Shown: positions 53,213-64,000, numbered from the stretch's first letter. The stretch is DNA of 64,000 nucleotides from Acheta domesticus (GCA_031308135.1 JAHLJT010008756.1:105489271-105553270); one strand, 5' to 3'. Translations and numbers: made by a program. The notes: generated by a model not told the origin, from the letters alone.

Positions 53213-54916
53213 TCAAATAAAATTATATATTCTGCTTTCTCTCAAAAAACAAAAAAGTTTTGAGAGCGCGGAATCGTCATCCCCGAGCACCACTTGTAGC
53301 GAGTTGCCCAGGTCATGTCTTCGTCGACTGCGAACAAATTTCCTACAGTACAGCAGGACGTGTTCCACGGAAAGAACAGTCTTGCACGAGTCACAGATGG
53401 GGGGAGTTTCATTTCGAAGAATGAAACCGTGAGAGAAATGGCAGTGTCCGATACGAAGACGGGTTAAAATAACTTCCTCGCGCCTACAGGACCGTGATGA
53501 GGAGCGCCAGGGATACACAGAATTCTTTATCGCACTTAGTTTGAAAGTGCTATTGTGCGACTCTGTTTGCCACGCTCTAAGCACGGATCGTTTCAAGAAA
53601 GCCTGAACATCGGACAATGGCACAGAAGGGATGTCGATACGAGTTTTACGAGTCGCTGATTTCGCCGCCTGGTCGGCCAGTTCGTTCCCTCTGATACTCA
53701 CGTGGCCTGGGACCCCACTAAGTACCAGGTCATAGCGGCGGGACAGAAGACGATGAATCAGGCTTTGAACGGATAAAGTCAAGTAGTCTGACGAAGGACG
53801 GGAGACAGCTTGAAGAGAGCTGAGAGAATCGGAACAGATAACTACTCGCCGCAACGTCGCTGATTCAATGTATTTTAGGGCCTCAAAGATTGCATACATT
53901 TCGGCAGTGAAAATACTGCATTTGGAGTGAAGCCGAAATGATTTGGTGGCCCTGATACAGTAAAAACCACATGCCACCGCGTCGCTGCACGATGAACCAT
54001 CCGTGTATAAGAATAAATGATCCGGATAGGATTCTCTCATATCCAGAAACTGCTTCTGGTAAACCAGAGGACTAGTAGTTTGTTTGGGCAGATGGGAGAG
54101 TCTGAAGTCAATACTGGGAAGGAGGAGTTTCCAAAGGGGGATCCGGTCACTTGTGGGTTTCACAGGGGTGGGAAGTTCGACATTTAATTCCCGGAGAAGA
54201 TTTCGTAATCTAATACCTGGGGGATGGGGTAACGATGTTCGAAGAATGTACGAGGACTCATACTTTGGGTGGATGATTATACGACGACAAGGGTGGTCAA
54301 CCAGTCCCGACACTTTAGCCCCATAAGAGGCTAACAAAATATCTCGCCTTCGGCTCAGAGATGGTTCTCCAGCTTCGGCCAAGAGGCATTCGATGCGACT
54401 CGTGCGGTAGGCGCCTGTACTAATTCTTATACCGGCGTTCTGAATGGTATTTAATGGTCGGAGGGTGGATGGTGACGCTGACCCATATACAATACATCCA
54501 TAACCCAAAATAGAGCGGTTGAGGGTTCTATACAAACGCAAGAGACACACACGGTCTGCTCCCCAAGAGCTGCCTGTAAGGGTGCGGAGGAGGTTCAGAG
54601 GTGAGACACATCGGCTTTTCAGTTTACGTATATGATTTCGCCAAGTTAGGCTCTTATCGAAAGTAAGCCCAAGGAAAGTTGCGGAGTCCACAAAAGGTAG
54701 AAGATGGCTTCCAAGAAAAAGATCGGGGTGGTTATGTAGATGATAAATCCTGCAGAAGTGCATACAGTTAGTTTTTGATGCGGAGAATTTGAAACCTGTC
54801 GCATCACTCCATTCCTGCAATTTGTTGAGGACAAGTTGTAATTGTCTCTCCATCACTTGAATACTCTTGGAAGAGCAGAAAATGGCAAAGTCGTCAACGA
54901 AGAGCGATGCTTTCAC
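53213..54916 (-). CDS. I-group ORF2 C-terminal part: RT palm/thumb and RNase H
   Basis: The longest undamaged piece (567 codons) of the I-group ORF2. It starts in the RT catalytic core (FVDDF at residues 6-10), continues with thumb motifs (FLGLTFDKSLTWRNHI), then the RNase H domain with catalytic-type residues in YTDGSS, FTAEMYAI, CSDSL and GNELADQAA. It ends in a CDSCKTVLSVEHVLLYC cysteine/histidine motif common in I-group C-termini. RNase H removes RNA from the cDNA hybrid. The ATG used here is internal; in the living element this was part of one polyprotein. The TGT/TAA end at about 53213 is the natural stop. Confidence 0.8.
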   Translation of the reverse strand: MKASLFVDDFAIFCSSKSIQVMERQLQLVLNKLQEWSDATGFKFSASKTNCMHFCRIYHLHNHPDLFLGSHLLPFVDSATFLGLTFDKSLTWRNHIRKLKSRCVSPLNLLRTLTGSSWGADRVCLLRLYRTLNRSILGYGCIVYGSASPSTLRPLNTIQNAGIRISTGAYRTSRIECLLAEAGEPSLSRRRDILLASYGAKVSGLVDHPCRRIIIHPKYESSYILRTSLPHPPGIRLRNLLRELNVELPTPVKPTSDRIPLWKLLLPSIDFRLSHLPKQTTSPLVYQKQFLDMRESYPDHLFLYTDGSSCSDAVACGFYCIRATKSFRLHSKCSIFTAEMYAIFEALKYIESATLRRVVICSDSLSSLQAVSRPSSDYLTLSVQSLIHRLLSRRYDLVLSGVPGHVSIRGNELADQAAKSATRKTRIDIPSVPLSDVQAFLKRSVLRAWQTESHNSTFKLSAIKNSVYPWRSSSRSCRREEVILTRLRIGHCHFSHGFILRNETPPICDSCKTVLSVEHVLLYCRKFVRSRRRHDLGNSLQVVLGDDDSALSKLFCFLRESRIYNFI

Positions 54917-55834
54917 CGGCTCTCGGATTATCGATGCTATACTATTGATAGCGATGGCAAACAGAGTGACACTCAGAATTGATCCCTGAGGGACTCCGTT
55001 TTCTAAATGGTGGCTGGCGGATACCCTGTCACCAAGGCGAACGCGGAAGTATCTTGAGGAAAGAAAGGCTACTAAAAAAGGGGGAGCCGGCCCCTAATAC
55101 CCCAGGAATGGATGGTGCGAAGAATGCCGTACCTCCAGGTAGTATCATAAGCTTTCTCTATATCGAAGAAAATTGCTACCAGGTGTTGACGTAGCACGAA
55201 AGCAGTGGTGATCTGTGTGGTGACAAGGTGGTCCATGGTTGATCCTGTTCTTCCTGAAACCACATTGGATGGGGGTAAGTAGGTTTCTCTGCTCCAGGTG
55301 CCAGACCAAACGCGTATTCACCATTCGCTCCAGAAGTTTGCATATACAGCTTGTGAGCGAGATTGGACGGTAGGTTGACGGCTTTGTCCTGTCCTTTCCT
55401 TCTTTAGGAATAGGAATAATAATCGCTTCGCGCCAGGTTCTAGGGAAGGTATGTTCCATCCAAATCTTGTTGAAGATACGGAGGAGAAAGATACGTGCCT
55501 CTTCCGGTAGGTGTTTTAACATTTGGTTGTGTATCTGGTCTGGTCCTGGAGCAGAATCTTTCCCACGGGTGAGCGCACAGGAAAATTCATCCATGGAGAA
55601 AGGGGCGTTATAATCTTCCTCCAGGCAGGGTGAGAAGTCCAATCTGCATTTCTCCATTCTACTCTTAGTTTTCAAGAAGCTAGGGGAGTAGTGTAAGGAA
55701 CTGGAGGTATTTTCATAATGACAGGCCAATTCCTCAACTACTTTTTCTGGAGAAGTAATAAGATTTCCATTAAAAGAAGTCCTGGGACAGATGGAGGGGA
55801 AAATCTTCCTCCGATCTGTCGGATCTTTCGCCAT
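54917..55834 (-). pseudogene. I-group ORF2, RT fingers/palm, frameshifted
   Basis: The minus strand shows the conserved RT blocks DSAPGPDQIHNQMLKHLP, FPRTWREAIIIPIPKEGK, YRPISLTSCICKLLERMV and CGFRKNR in one frame (55145-55834). The next blocks, MDHLVTTQI and IFFDIEKAYDTTWR, lie in another frame (55072-55263), and a third shift leads to the FVDDF frame. At least two frameshifts fall between the fingers and the catalytic motif. Confidence 0.75.
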
Positions 55835-56882
55835 ACTACTTTAGGCGGGGTATGGCAAGAAAGAGAAGAAATAAGGCTCTCCAGGAAGTGGTCTTACTTT
55901 CCCGTATTACTAATCTGGCTCTGGCTCGCTTTCTTTTGAAATCGATCAGGTTTGATGCGGTGGGGAACCTATTGAGCCTCGCGAGTGCTTGCTTTCGGTC
56001 ACGCACCGTGGTGGCACAGTCAGCATTCCACCAAGGCACAGGGACGCATCGTGGCCGACACGTAGACTTCGGGATTGCAATGGTGGCTGCGCGAAGAAGG
56101 GCGTCGGTGAATTGGGCCCACCAAGGTATCGATATTATTTGAAAAGTGGTCTGGCATTATAGTTTTCTCGCTGAATGTATCCCAGTCGGCTCGATGGAAT
56201 AGCCAGCGAGGAGGGTGGATGCCGTCTAAATTAGGGATATTAAAGTGGACCAAAGTGGGAAAATGGTCACTCCATGTAGATCATCGAGTACGGTCCACTC
56301 TACCGTGGTAGATAGGGATGGACTGCAGAGTGCCAGATCGATTGACGAGGAGTTTGACGCCACGGAGAAATAAGTGTGATTCCCGGAGTTCAGAAGAATT
56401 AAGTTTTTGCTGGTCAATAATGTTTTCGAGGATAGAACCTCTCGGGCAGGTCCTCGTGCCACTCCCAGAGGGGATTGTGGGCATTAAAATCCCCCGCAAT
56501 GAGAAAAGGGGCGGGCTACTGAGAAAAAACATCTTCGAGTTCCATCTTGTGACACGACTTGGCCAGGGGGAATGTATATACTACACACCGTAAAAGAGAA
56601 GGATGGTAGGTGTACCCGAACGCAAACTGTTTGGAGGTCGGTTCGAACGTTGTGTTCCTCCGAGAACAGGGAGTCGCGGATGAGTACCGCGACGCCGCCG
56701 TGAGCACGAAGTCCGTCGTCTTGATCGAACCGATAGATATTAAATCCGCGAAGAGACAGGGGATGATGAGGGAGAAGATGAGTTTCCTGAAGACAGACTA
56801 TAAATGGTTTGTGGCGAGAAATTATTAATCTTAATTCTTCTGAGTGAGCACGAAGACCATTTAAGTTCCATGAGAGAGCCAT
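55835..56882 (-). pseudogene. I-group ORF2 endonuclease domain, frameshifted
   Basis: ATG 56882 (reading down) starts MALSWNLNGLRAHSEELR, with LQETHL and GGVAVLI following, the AP-endonuclease opening of LINE ORF2. After a frameshift near 56500 the motif GDFNAHNPLWE and later pieces continue in other frames. The usual SDHFP-type catalytic block reads GVTIFPL and looks mutated. A PWWNADC segment precedes the RT. The start overlaps the ORF1 stop as TAATG. Confidence 0.75.
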
Positions 56883-56884
56883 TA

Positions 56885-58130
56885 TGAGAAATTATTTCTT
56901 TGGTTGCTTTTTTTCTTTCTCACCTTCTGAATGGTTGTAGAGGAACTCTCGTGGGGTTCCTCATCAACAGCAGAGTCATCCTGACTGCTGCTGGATATGG
57001 TCGGGGGGTTTTCCCGACTTTTGGCCACGGGTGACCGAGATCTACAGGGGCTGGAGGATCGTCCAATGTGATTCTCAGAGACAGAAAGAGGTGGACGGGA
57101 TTTAGGATGACGTATTTTTCCTGGGAGGCGGTGTCTGTTTAAGATCGATTTCAGTAGAAGTCTCAGTGGTCGATTTCTGGTGGAGTTTTTTGCACAGGTT
57201 TTTTGTACTTTGTGGGAATTATAATTTTCCCACCTTGGATACATGCCGAATCTTCGGGGAAGTCTGTCGGCGACACCTGACAACTAAAGTGCGAAACTAC
57301 CGCTGGGGTACAGTGAGTTTGACATCTCGCTGTTACCCCCGGGGACTTAGGTTTTACAGCACTGGAAAAAGATCGAGATAGGTCCACTGGATTCCTGATT
57401 TGGAACCTACGCTTCGCCTCAGGGAAGGAAACCTTTTCGGTTACCCTTATTTTTTGGATTTCCCTTTCCCGGAGAAACGTGGGACACTGGTTGTCGTTGG
57501 CTGGGTGATCGCCTTCGCAATTCACACAGTGCGGTGGTTTGTCGCAGGGTTGTGGGTCGTGAACTGATGATCCGCACTTCCCGCAAAGCCGCGTTTACGG
57601 ACATACATCGCTGTTGGGTATGCCCAAACCTTTGACACTTGAAGCAGCGCAAAGGGTTCGGCACATACTGCCGCACACGGAGGTTGTAGAAAGCGGTAAC
57701 GATCCTTTCCGGGAGGGATGGTCGGTCAAAAGTAAGGATCAGGGTAGAAGTAGGGATCACTTTCCCCTGCTCCTTCCTTCCGATCCTGTACACCTCAGTC
57801 ACGCCAAAGGACTTAAAAAAGTTTAGAAGATCTTCCTCCGTTTCTGTAGCAAAGTCCTCGTGGTTGACTACGCCTTTGCTCAGGTTCAAGGTGGGATGAA
57901 CCGTGACTACTACCTGGAGGCCGGCAATCTGCTTCGTATTTTGAATTTTTACAATCTGCTCGTCGGTACGCGCTTCAAAAAGAATGGTTCCATTCCTTTG
58001 TCGTACGACCGCTTGGAGCTTCCCGTAGGCTTCTTCGATGGCTCGCGCCAGACGGACAGCACTCACAGTTTTAAAAGTCTTACCTTCCTCGGCACATGTC
58101 ACGAGGAGGAAACGAGGCTTCTTGGGTAGA
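56885..58130 (-). pseudogene. I-group ORF1 (gag-like, zinc knuckles)
   Basis: Minus-strand pieces form an ORF1: an N-terminal charged region (LARAIEEAYGKLQAVV), an RRM-like middle (FFKSFGVTEVYRIGR, LILTFDRPSLPERI), then CCHC knuckles (CFKCQRFGHTQQRC; after a frameshift near 57570, CVNCEGDHPANDNQC). A basic, serine-rich tail follows and stops at TAA 56882-56884. Such proteins bind the element RNA. The start is uncertain: the frame opens upstream of ATG 58102. Confidence 0.7.
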
Positions 58131-58788
58131 TCTTCTTGTTTTAGAAAAAAAACTATTCAAGTTCTCTCTGCACATCTCCTCTTCCTTGCGGAAGAGGGCG
58201 GGGGAAAGGTGAAGTATCCTATAGATGGAATAGGTTCATCCTCGTGGTCCCCACCCACCACGGAGCCCAACAAGGGGACACTCCATCGGAGTGCCAGGGT
58301 TGCCACGAGGATATAGTGGGGGAATAACACAGCGCTGCACCGCCGTGGATTCCCCCGCTCACCCTGGAGTTCAGTACAAGACCTAGTCCGAGCCGATTGA
58401 TCGGGAGTGGGTTAGCTCCCGACCGCCCGTCTAGAAGAGTCCGGGGCCAAAGCGAGTGTGTTGGAACCTACAGGGAATGTTCCCCAAAATACATAATCAA
58501 CGTACTCCTTAGTGCAAGGCGAACAGTAGCACTAGGACTAGATAGGGAAACAAACAGGTCCTTCAACTGCCAGGACACACATTCTCTCCGACATAGGGTC
58601 GCCATGCACGGCAAACACATGGGTGGGCGTTCAGCATACAGAGAAGGCCAGTGAGGAAGAAAAAGGAGTGAAAAGAACGTACATGACATGAAATGAGAAG
58701 CAAGAAGATGAAAAAAATGGAGAAAGGAACACTTGAGAGCCTTCTCTGCATCCCCCCGTCAGGACGTGGACCAACCCACCTCGACGGG
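58131..58788 (-). other. 5' UTR of the I-group element
   Basis: The element's first bases (minus strand) are CCCGTCGAGGTGGGTTGG, and CCCGTC...GACGGG within the first 40 bases can pair. No long frame is convincing here; the plus-strand frame at 58733 reads through this UTR into the Jockey ORF1. Confidence 0.5.
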
Positions 58789-58799
58789 AAATGCCGATA

Positions 58800-60008
58800 G
58801 TTTAGCACAACAAACTAGTAGTCAAATAGACGTATCAACAATGTCATCTGTTGAAGGTACTTTCAATAACTCTCCGGAGTGGCAAGAAGTCGTACCGAGA
58901 CGGCGGAAACGAAAAAGTAGTGAATCTGGACAAAGAGTTCTAAAGAAAATGCCAGCTCCTGAAAGTATTACAAATTACAACCAATTCGAACTTCTTTCTC
59001 CGAAAGAACATGAAAACAACACAACAGAAACACTTGAATCCAGCGAACGAGCTAATGTTTACAAAATTCCACCCATCTTTTTACCTGGAATTAAAGATAT
59101 GAAAATATTAAAAAACTGCATTGAAGAAGTATTAAAAAAAGATGAATACAGCTACAAATTACTTAACAGTGACAGTGTCAAGGTCATAATAAGTACAGTT
59201 GAGTCATATAGAAAGCTCATAAAACATTTTGAAAATAAAAAGTTACAATTCCATACGTATCAGCTCAAAGACGAGCGTTCATTTCGAGTTGTGCTTAAAC
59301 AAATTCACGCGAATGCGGCTGTAAAAGAACTTCAAGAGGAAATTGAAAGCTACGGCCACAAGGTTCGTCAAATTTACAACATCAAACACAGACTAACAAA
59401 AGCGCCACTCCCTCTTTTCTTCATAGACCCGCAACCTAGCAACAATAATAAAGATATCTACAACATAGATAGTTTACTGAACTGCAAAATTAAAACAGAA
59501 GCTCCTCGAAAGAAGAAGGAAATCGTGCAAAAGATGTCAAGAATACGGACATACAAAAACATACTGCCATCGACAGCATCGCTGTGTGAAATGCGGACAA
59601 AATCATCCCACCGAAGTTTGTAAAAAGAGAAAAGAAGACCCACCTAAATGTGCGTTATGTGAGCAAAACCACCCAGCAAACTACAAGGGATGCGAAGTCT
59701 ACCAAGAAATAAGACAAAATAAATATCCACAGAAAGCACGAAACTCCTTTCTTTCACATTCAAACCAGCAAAGCAACGAAATTTTAAGTGGTAATGTACC
59801 TCGCGAAATGCAACACCGCACTTGGGCCAACATAGTCAACAACCCCCCATCACATCAAATCATAAATAATAATAGTAATACTGAAATGGCACAATTAATA
59901 ACAACAGTTCAAGAAACTTTTCAAAAATTTGAAACAATACTATCTAAGCAAAGTGAACAAATTTCCAACCTGATAAGCCTCATGACCAAAGTAATAAGCA
60001 AATTATGA
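58800..60008 (+). pseudogene. Jockey-like ORF1, main part
   Basis: The frame continues from 52944 across the duplication. Features are a basic cluster (RRRKRKSSESG), a long helical middle (about 59000-59500), then the zinc knuckles CQEYGHTKTYC, CVKCGQNHPTEVC and CALCEQNHPANYKGC. One extra A in the AAAA run at 59529-59532 shifts the frame just before the first knuckle, so the open track breaks there. A stop at 60006-60008 overlaps the ORF2 ATG (ATGA). ORF1 proteins bind RNA and DNA and act in target-primed reverse transcription. Confidence 0.75.
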
Positions 60009-62669
60009 AAACCTTTCGTATTGCTGTATGGAATGCCAATGGATTAGCGCAACATTGCAGAGAAATTATCAATTTTCTGCATGACGAAAAAATTGACATA
60101 ATGCTCATCTCAGAAACTCATTTTACAGAAAAAAGTTTCTTTAAAGTACAGAACTATGAAATATATGATACAAAACACCCAGATGGCACAGCCCATGGAG
60201 GTACGGCAATAATAATAAGAAAAAATATACAACATTCCTTGAAATCGAATTTTGAAAACGATTACTTGCAAGCCACATCTGTACTGGTTTATGACAGCTT
60301 CGGTTCATTGACAGTGTCAGCCGTCTATAGCCCTCCTAAACATAAAATAACGGAAGACATGTACAGAGAATACTTCGATACTTTGGGTGTAAGATTTATC
60401 TCTGGAGGCGACTACAATGCAAAGCATACGCAATGGGGGTCACGACTGTCGACGTTACGAGGAAAAACACTACTCAACATAGTAACATCAATTAACGCAG
60501 AACCACTATCGACAGGAGAACCAACATACTGGCCAATCGACCGTAATAAGCTGCCGGACTTACTGGATTTCTTTATCTTGAAAGGAACAAATCAGAGCTT
60601 TATATCAATTGAAAATTCTCTAGAATTGTCCTCCTACCACTCTCCACTCATATTAACCATTAGCTCTCATATAATAGAAAACAATTCTAAACCTAGCGTT
60701 TCCAATAAGAAAACAAATTGGAGTGACTTCCAAACATGGCTGAATACAAATATTACTGCAAACGTTCCTCTAAAAAGTGAATTTGATATAGATGAAGCAG
60801 TTGAATTTTTAACAACCAGTATTCAGCAAGCAGCATGGTATGCTACACCAGAAACGTACGAAACAACTACTCGCAAATACCCCAAAATAGTTGATGAGAT
60901 GAAACGAAAAAAGAGGCGACTTAAGAAAGTTTGGCAAATCACACATGATCCAAATGATAAATGATACTTCAATAGGGCAGCGCAAGAGCTTAAAAGATTT
61001 CTACAAGACCTGCATGCAAATGAAACCAAAGAGAATCTCGAAAGAATTTCATCAACTAAAGACACAGATTACTCTCTATGGAAAGCTACCAAAGCCTGAA
61101 ACGACCAATCAAACCTGTCCCGCCTATACGTGATCAACATGGTAACTGGGCTAGAACTAATATTGAAAAAGCAACAATATTTGCGGAACATTTTGTGAAT
61201 GTCTTTCAACCATACCCATCCGATGATGCAGAACAAGAAAGAAATATTACTCAGTTCATTAATGCACCATATCAAATGTCGCTGCGAATAAAACATTTCA
61301 AGACAACGGAAGTTTCATATGCAATAAAACAGATTAACCTACATAAAGCACCTGGCTACGATCTCATCACCGGAATTGTTCTGAAAAATCTACCAAAAAT
61401 AGCACTAGCATTGGTAACTTCCATTTTCAACGCAATCATTGGAATTGGACATTTTCCCTCTCAATGGAAGTGCAGTCAAATTATTGTCATACCAAAACCT
61501 GGCAAACCTACTTCCGAAGTATCCTCGTATAGGCCCATAAGTTTATTGCCAATCTTGTCAAAAGTCTTTGAAAAGCTTCTCCTCAAGCGGATACTTCCAA
61601 TCATAGCAGAAAATAATATCATTTCAGACTATCAATTCGGCTTTAGACTGAAACATGCACTTACTGAACAAATCCACAGAATAGTGAAAGTCATAAATGA
61701 AGCACTGGAGAAGAAACTATATTGTTCTGGACTCTTTTTGGATGTCGTACAAGCCTTCGACAAAGTGTGGCACTCAGGGCTCTTATATAAAATCAAAAAT
61801 ATGCTACCCCACCCGTATTTTGCACTACTTCGATCCTATCTTACTGGAAGACGTTTCCAAATAAAATTCAGGGAAGAAACATCATCATTCTATCCTGTCG
61901 CCGCCGGAGTTCCGCAAGGAAGTGTTCTCGGTCCACTACTGTATTTATTATACACGGCCGACCTACCTGTTTCCACGGACATCACGTCAGCCATGTTTGC
62001 TGATGACACAGCATTCTTGATCTCCCATGAAAATGCCTCCGAAGCATCAGAAAAACTTCAAGAATACATCACTCTGCTGCAGGAATGGTTCACAGAGTGG
62101 CGTATAAAAACGAATGAAAGCAAATCTGTCCACGTGACGTTTACACTCAGACCAAATAGATGTCCTCCAGTTAAAATCAACAACCAGGATATACCACAGG
62201 CTGATTGCGTGAAATTCCTTGGTCTACATCTTGATCGAAAACTGAATTGGAAGACGCACATCAAAAAGAAAAGAAAAGCTCTCGAAATAAAATCAAACAA
62301 TACTATTGGCTTCTAGGCAAAATGTCGTCTCTTTAATTGGCTAATAAACTACTGATTTATAAATCAATATTAAAACCCGTCTGGACCTACGGAATACAAC
62401 TCTGGGGCACTGCAGCCAACTCAAACCTAGAAATACTGCAGCGATTTCAATCAAAAACTTTAAGATTACTTGCCAATGCCCCGTGGTTTGTTTCAAATAA
62501 AACATTGCACAATGACTTACAAATACCCACAATAGATCAGGAAGTCCAATTAAGTTTCCAAAAATATCATAAACGCCTAGAAAATCACCCAAATTACCTA
62601 GCATTAAACCTACTTGACAATAGCCAAGACTTAAGAAGATTGTGCAGATTTCATCCTCTGGATCTCTGA
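60005..62669 (+). pseudogene. Jockey-like ORF2: endonuclease and reverse transcriptase
   Basis: 60005-60964 encodes the AP endonuclease: WNANGLAQH, SETHF, GGDYNAKHTQWG and a final SSYHSP, where the family normally has SDH, so a catalytic aspartate appears to be tyrosine. A TGA at 60962 interrupts the same frame. A one-base deletion near 61093 moves to the RT frame (61078-62316) with KAPGYDLITG, YRPISLLPILSKVFEKLL, FLDVVQAFDKVWH, GVPQGSVLGPLL and catalytic FADDT. Another shift near 62290 and a TAA near 62333 precede the C-terminal part (62337-62669: YKSILKPVWTYGIQLWG, FQSKTLRLL). All blocks are in normal order, but the copy cannot make protein. Confidence 0.85.
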
Positions 62670-63083
62670 AATAGGTTCGATTGTTAAATGCAAGATATAT
62701 ATTGTATTGCTACAGAAAATTATATTGTAATTAACTCAAACAAATTGAAATTATTAACTTTTGTTCAAACATAATTATGTCCACGATTGCCAAAATGTAA
62801 GTGTATTTATATATTGTGTATTGTGTTTCTGTTAGGATCATATTTATCTATGTCAAATTTATTGTGTTCATAGTGATCATATTTGTCTTATTATGTTATA
62901 TTTGCTCTTTATTATTATTATTATTATTTGTTCACAATGTTTATTTGTTCACTACTGAAAATGAATCCATGAAGGACTGTAAATGCCCAGTTCCTTCACA
63001 TGCCATTGTAACTGTGTCAAAATATTTGCCTATTGTTCGGATGTAAGAGATTGCAAATAAAAAATATACAACGAAAAAAAAAA
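62670..63083 (+). other. 3' UTR of the Jockey-like element
   Basis: AT-rich, with a TATTATTATTATTATT run near 62913 and a final AATAAAAAATATACAACG then nine or ten A residues (63075-63084). The frame 62801-63046 in this region is not a gene. Confidence 0.65.
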
Positions 63084-64000
63084 TTCGGAATTGCGACATA
63101 CTCTTTCTTACCAGCTACCATCTATCACCGCCAAAAGTACATTTTTTGTCATTTTCTTAATTTTTCGGTTTCCTATTGGTAGAACGAAAATATTAATTTT
63201 AGAATATTAAATAACACAGAAACCTAGCCGTAAATGGCAATTTTCTTTTAAAAATTATGTGCCATTTAAGAGAAAATGGCATTTTAACACTACTAAAAAT
63301 GCGAAATTTGAAGCTAATTTTCACAGAAAATTTTCGAGTTTTCAAAATACTTTATTTAAAGTTATTTGAAGCACTTACACTCACAAATATAATAATCTTT
63401 ACAAATTGCTGGTAATGTGCATATTAAAGATGTGAGAGATCTTTCAAAAAATTACAATTATGTAATTTTTGAAAAAACAAAAAAATAACTCAAAATAAAC
63501 TTTACGCTATACTAAAGAGTGTAATTATCACTATCTGTTACAAAAGTTTCAAAAAAACATTTGCAGCCATATACGAGAAAATGGCGTTTGAGCATTTCTA
63601 AAAATGCCGAAATTTGAGTCACTTTTCACAGAAAACGGTAGTGTTTTCGAGAAACTATACTTGACATTATGTAAGTCATATATACTTGTAAATATAATAA
63701 TGTGCAAAAATCGCCGATAATGTAAATATTAACGACGTGAGAGACAAGTAAAAAAATTTACATTTTTGTAATTTTTGAGAAAACCAACCGATAGACCAAA
63801 ATGGCTTTTATATCATTGATAGAGTACATTTACCACTATCCCTACCAAAAGTTCAAAGAAAAAATTTGGAGCCGTTTTTGAGAAAATCTTGTTTTGTAAT
63901 TTTTTTAAAATTGCACGTATTGCATGCAATATTTCACGAAAACTACCAAAATTTTGAAAAACATTTACATGACCTTTATTAAAGAACTCAATATGCAGAA
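63084..64000 (+). mobile_element. H-family outer element, right part, leaving the window
   Basis: It resumes with TTCGGAATTGCGACATACTC and CATCTATCACCGCC. The body then matches, in reverse, 38930-39700: CACATCTTTAATATGCAC against GTGCATATTAAAGATGTG, and GGAGCCGTTTTTGAGAAAAT. The right hairpin would lie beyond 64000. Confidence 0.7.

Larger units (their letters stand above)
52945..58788 (-). mobile_element. I-group non-LTR retrotransposon nested in Jockey ORF1
   Basis: A 5.84-kb minus-strand element is bounded exactly by AAATGCCGATA (52934-52944 and 58789-58799). It has a 5' UTR, ORF1 with zinc knuckles, ORF2 with endonuclease, RT and RNase H, and a 3' UTR of about 270 bases ending CAATCAA with no long poly-A. 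RNase H in ORF2 places it in the I group (I, Nimb, Ingi, LOA and R1 relatives); I cannot fix the family. ORF1 and ORF2 have frameshifts, so the copy is dead. Confidence 0.85.
52451..63083 (+). mobile_element. Jockey-like non-LTR retrotransposon, interrupted
   Basis: The element has a 280-base 5' UTR (52451-52730), two overlapping frames, a 3' UTR, and a short poly-A at about 63075. It is about 4.8 kb without the 5.8-kb I-group insertion at 52945-58788. Its flanks are H-family sequence on both sides. Two nonsense codons and at least three frameshifts make it inactive. Confidence 0.85.

Noticed and set aside
57163..58316. Plus-strand frames across the I-group element
   Set aside because: The real coding strand is minus, shown by zinc knuckles, endonuclease, RT and RNase H in order.
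58733..58799. ATG 58733 as the start of the downstream plus-strand gene
   Set aside because: This part is the I-group 5' UTR read on the wrong strand; the Jockey ORF1 really starts at 52731 and resumes after the 11-bp duplication.
62801..63046. 81-residue hydrophobic frame after the Jockey ORF2
   Set aside because: It is AT-rich 3' UTR including a TAT microsatellite; the hydrophobicity reflects T-rich codons.

Overview
The window looks like a repeat-rich, AT-rich stretch of an arthropod, most likely insect, nuclear genome. The evidence is the mix of non-LTR retrotransposons (an R2-clade element, a Jockey-like element, an I-group element with RNase H, an RTE relic and a Jockey/CR1-like relic), tRNA-derived SINEs, a hAT relic, several inverted-repeat DNA elements, and three isolated GC-rich exon-like segments with eukaryotic splice signals. 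No bacterial operon, rRNA gene, canonical tRNA gene, CRISPR array or viral gene was seen. The species cannot be named from the sequence.

Host genes. Three GC-rich plus-strand open segments carry plausible splice sites and phases: 7944-8084 (start codon), 17677-17868 and 49196-49416. They may be exons of one gene with introns of about 10 and 31 kb filled with mobile elements. The product is not recognised. A small multi-exon gene-like relic with a TATA box lies at 1495-2614.

The commonest repeat, here called the H family, has no coding capacity. One orientation (F) starts ACTAGTGGTGC, with ACTTTCCCGTATTAG just inside. It ends in a terminal hairpin whose arms are ACTTTCCC and GGGAAAGT, followed by AAAA. 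Opposed subterminal repeats plus a 3' hairpin recall Helentron-associated (HINE/DINE-1-like) elements; that class assignment is an inference. Copies or fragments occur from about 10.2 kb to the right edge, in both orientations, sometimes head to tail.

Layout. 0-10 kb: a gene-like relic, a minus-strand reverse-transcriptase relic, a decayed repeat-encoded protein and candidate exon 1. 10-17 kb: a SINE with target-site duplication, a composite SINE-like repeat, H-family copies, a Helitron fragment. 17-18 kb: a foldback MITE directly upstream of candidate exon 2. 18-31 kb: a large inverted duplication (19.9-21.3 versus 28.0-30.3 kb); the right arm holds a hAT insertion with 8-bp duplication and the left arm holds the empty site. 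31.5-32.5 kb: tandem MITEs. 33-38 kb: an R2-clade retrotransposon with an undamaged 1,500-codon frame, lying inside an H-family terminal hairpin. 38-49 kb: H-family copies, a Helitron 3' end, an RTE relic and a second composite repeat with its own nested retroposon. 49-51.5 kb: candidate exon 3 and a second foldback MITE. 51.5-64 kb: a three-level nest, H element containing a Jockey element containing an I-group element; the inner insertion has an exact 11-bp duplication.

The relative order of several events can be read directly: H copies came before the R2-like, SINE and Jockey insertions, and Jockey came before the I-group element. Only the R2-like element has an intact long frame; the others carry nonsense codons, frameshifts or insertions.
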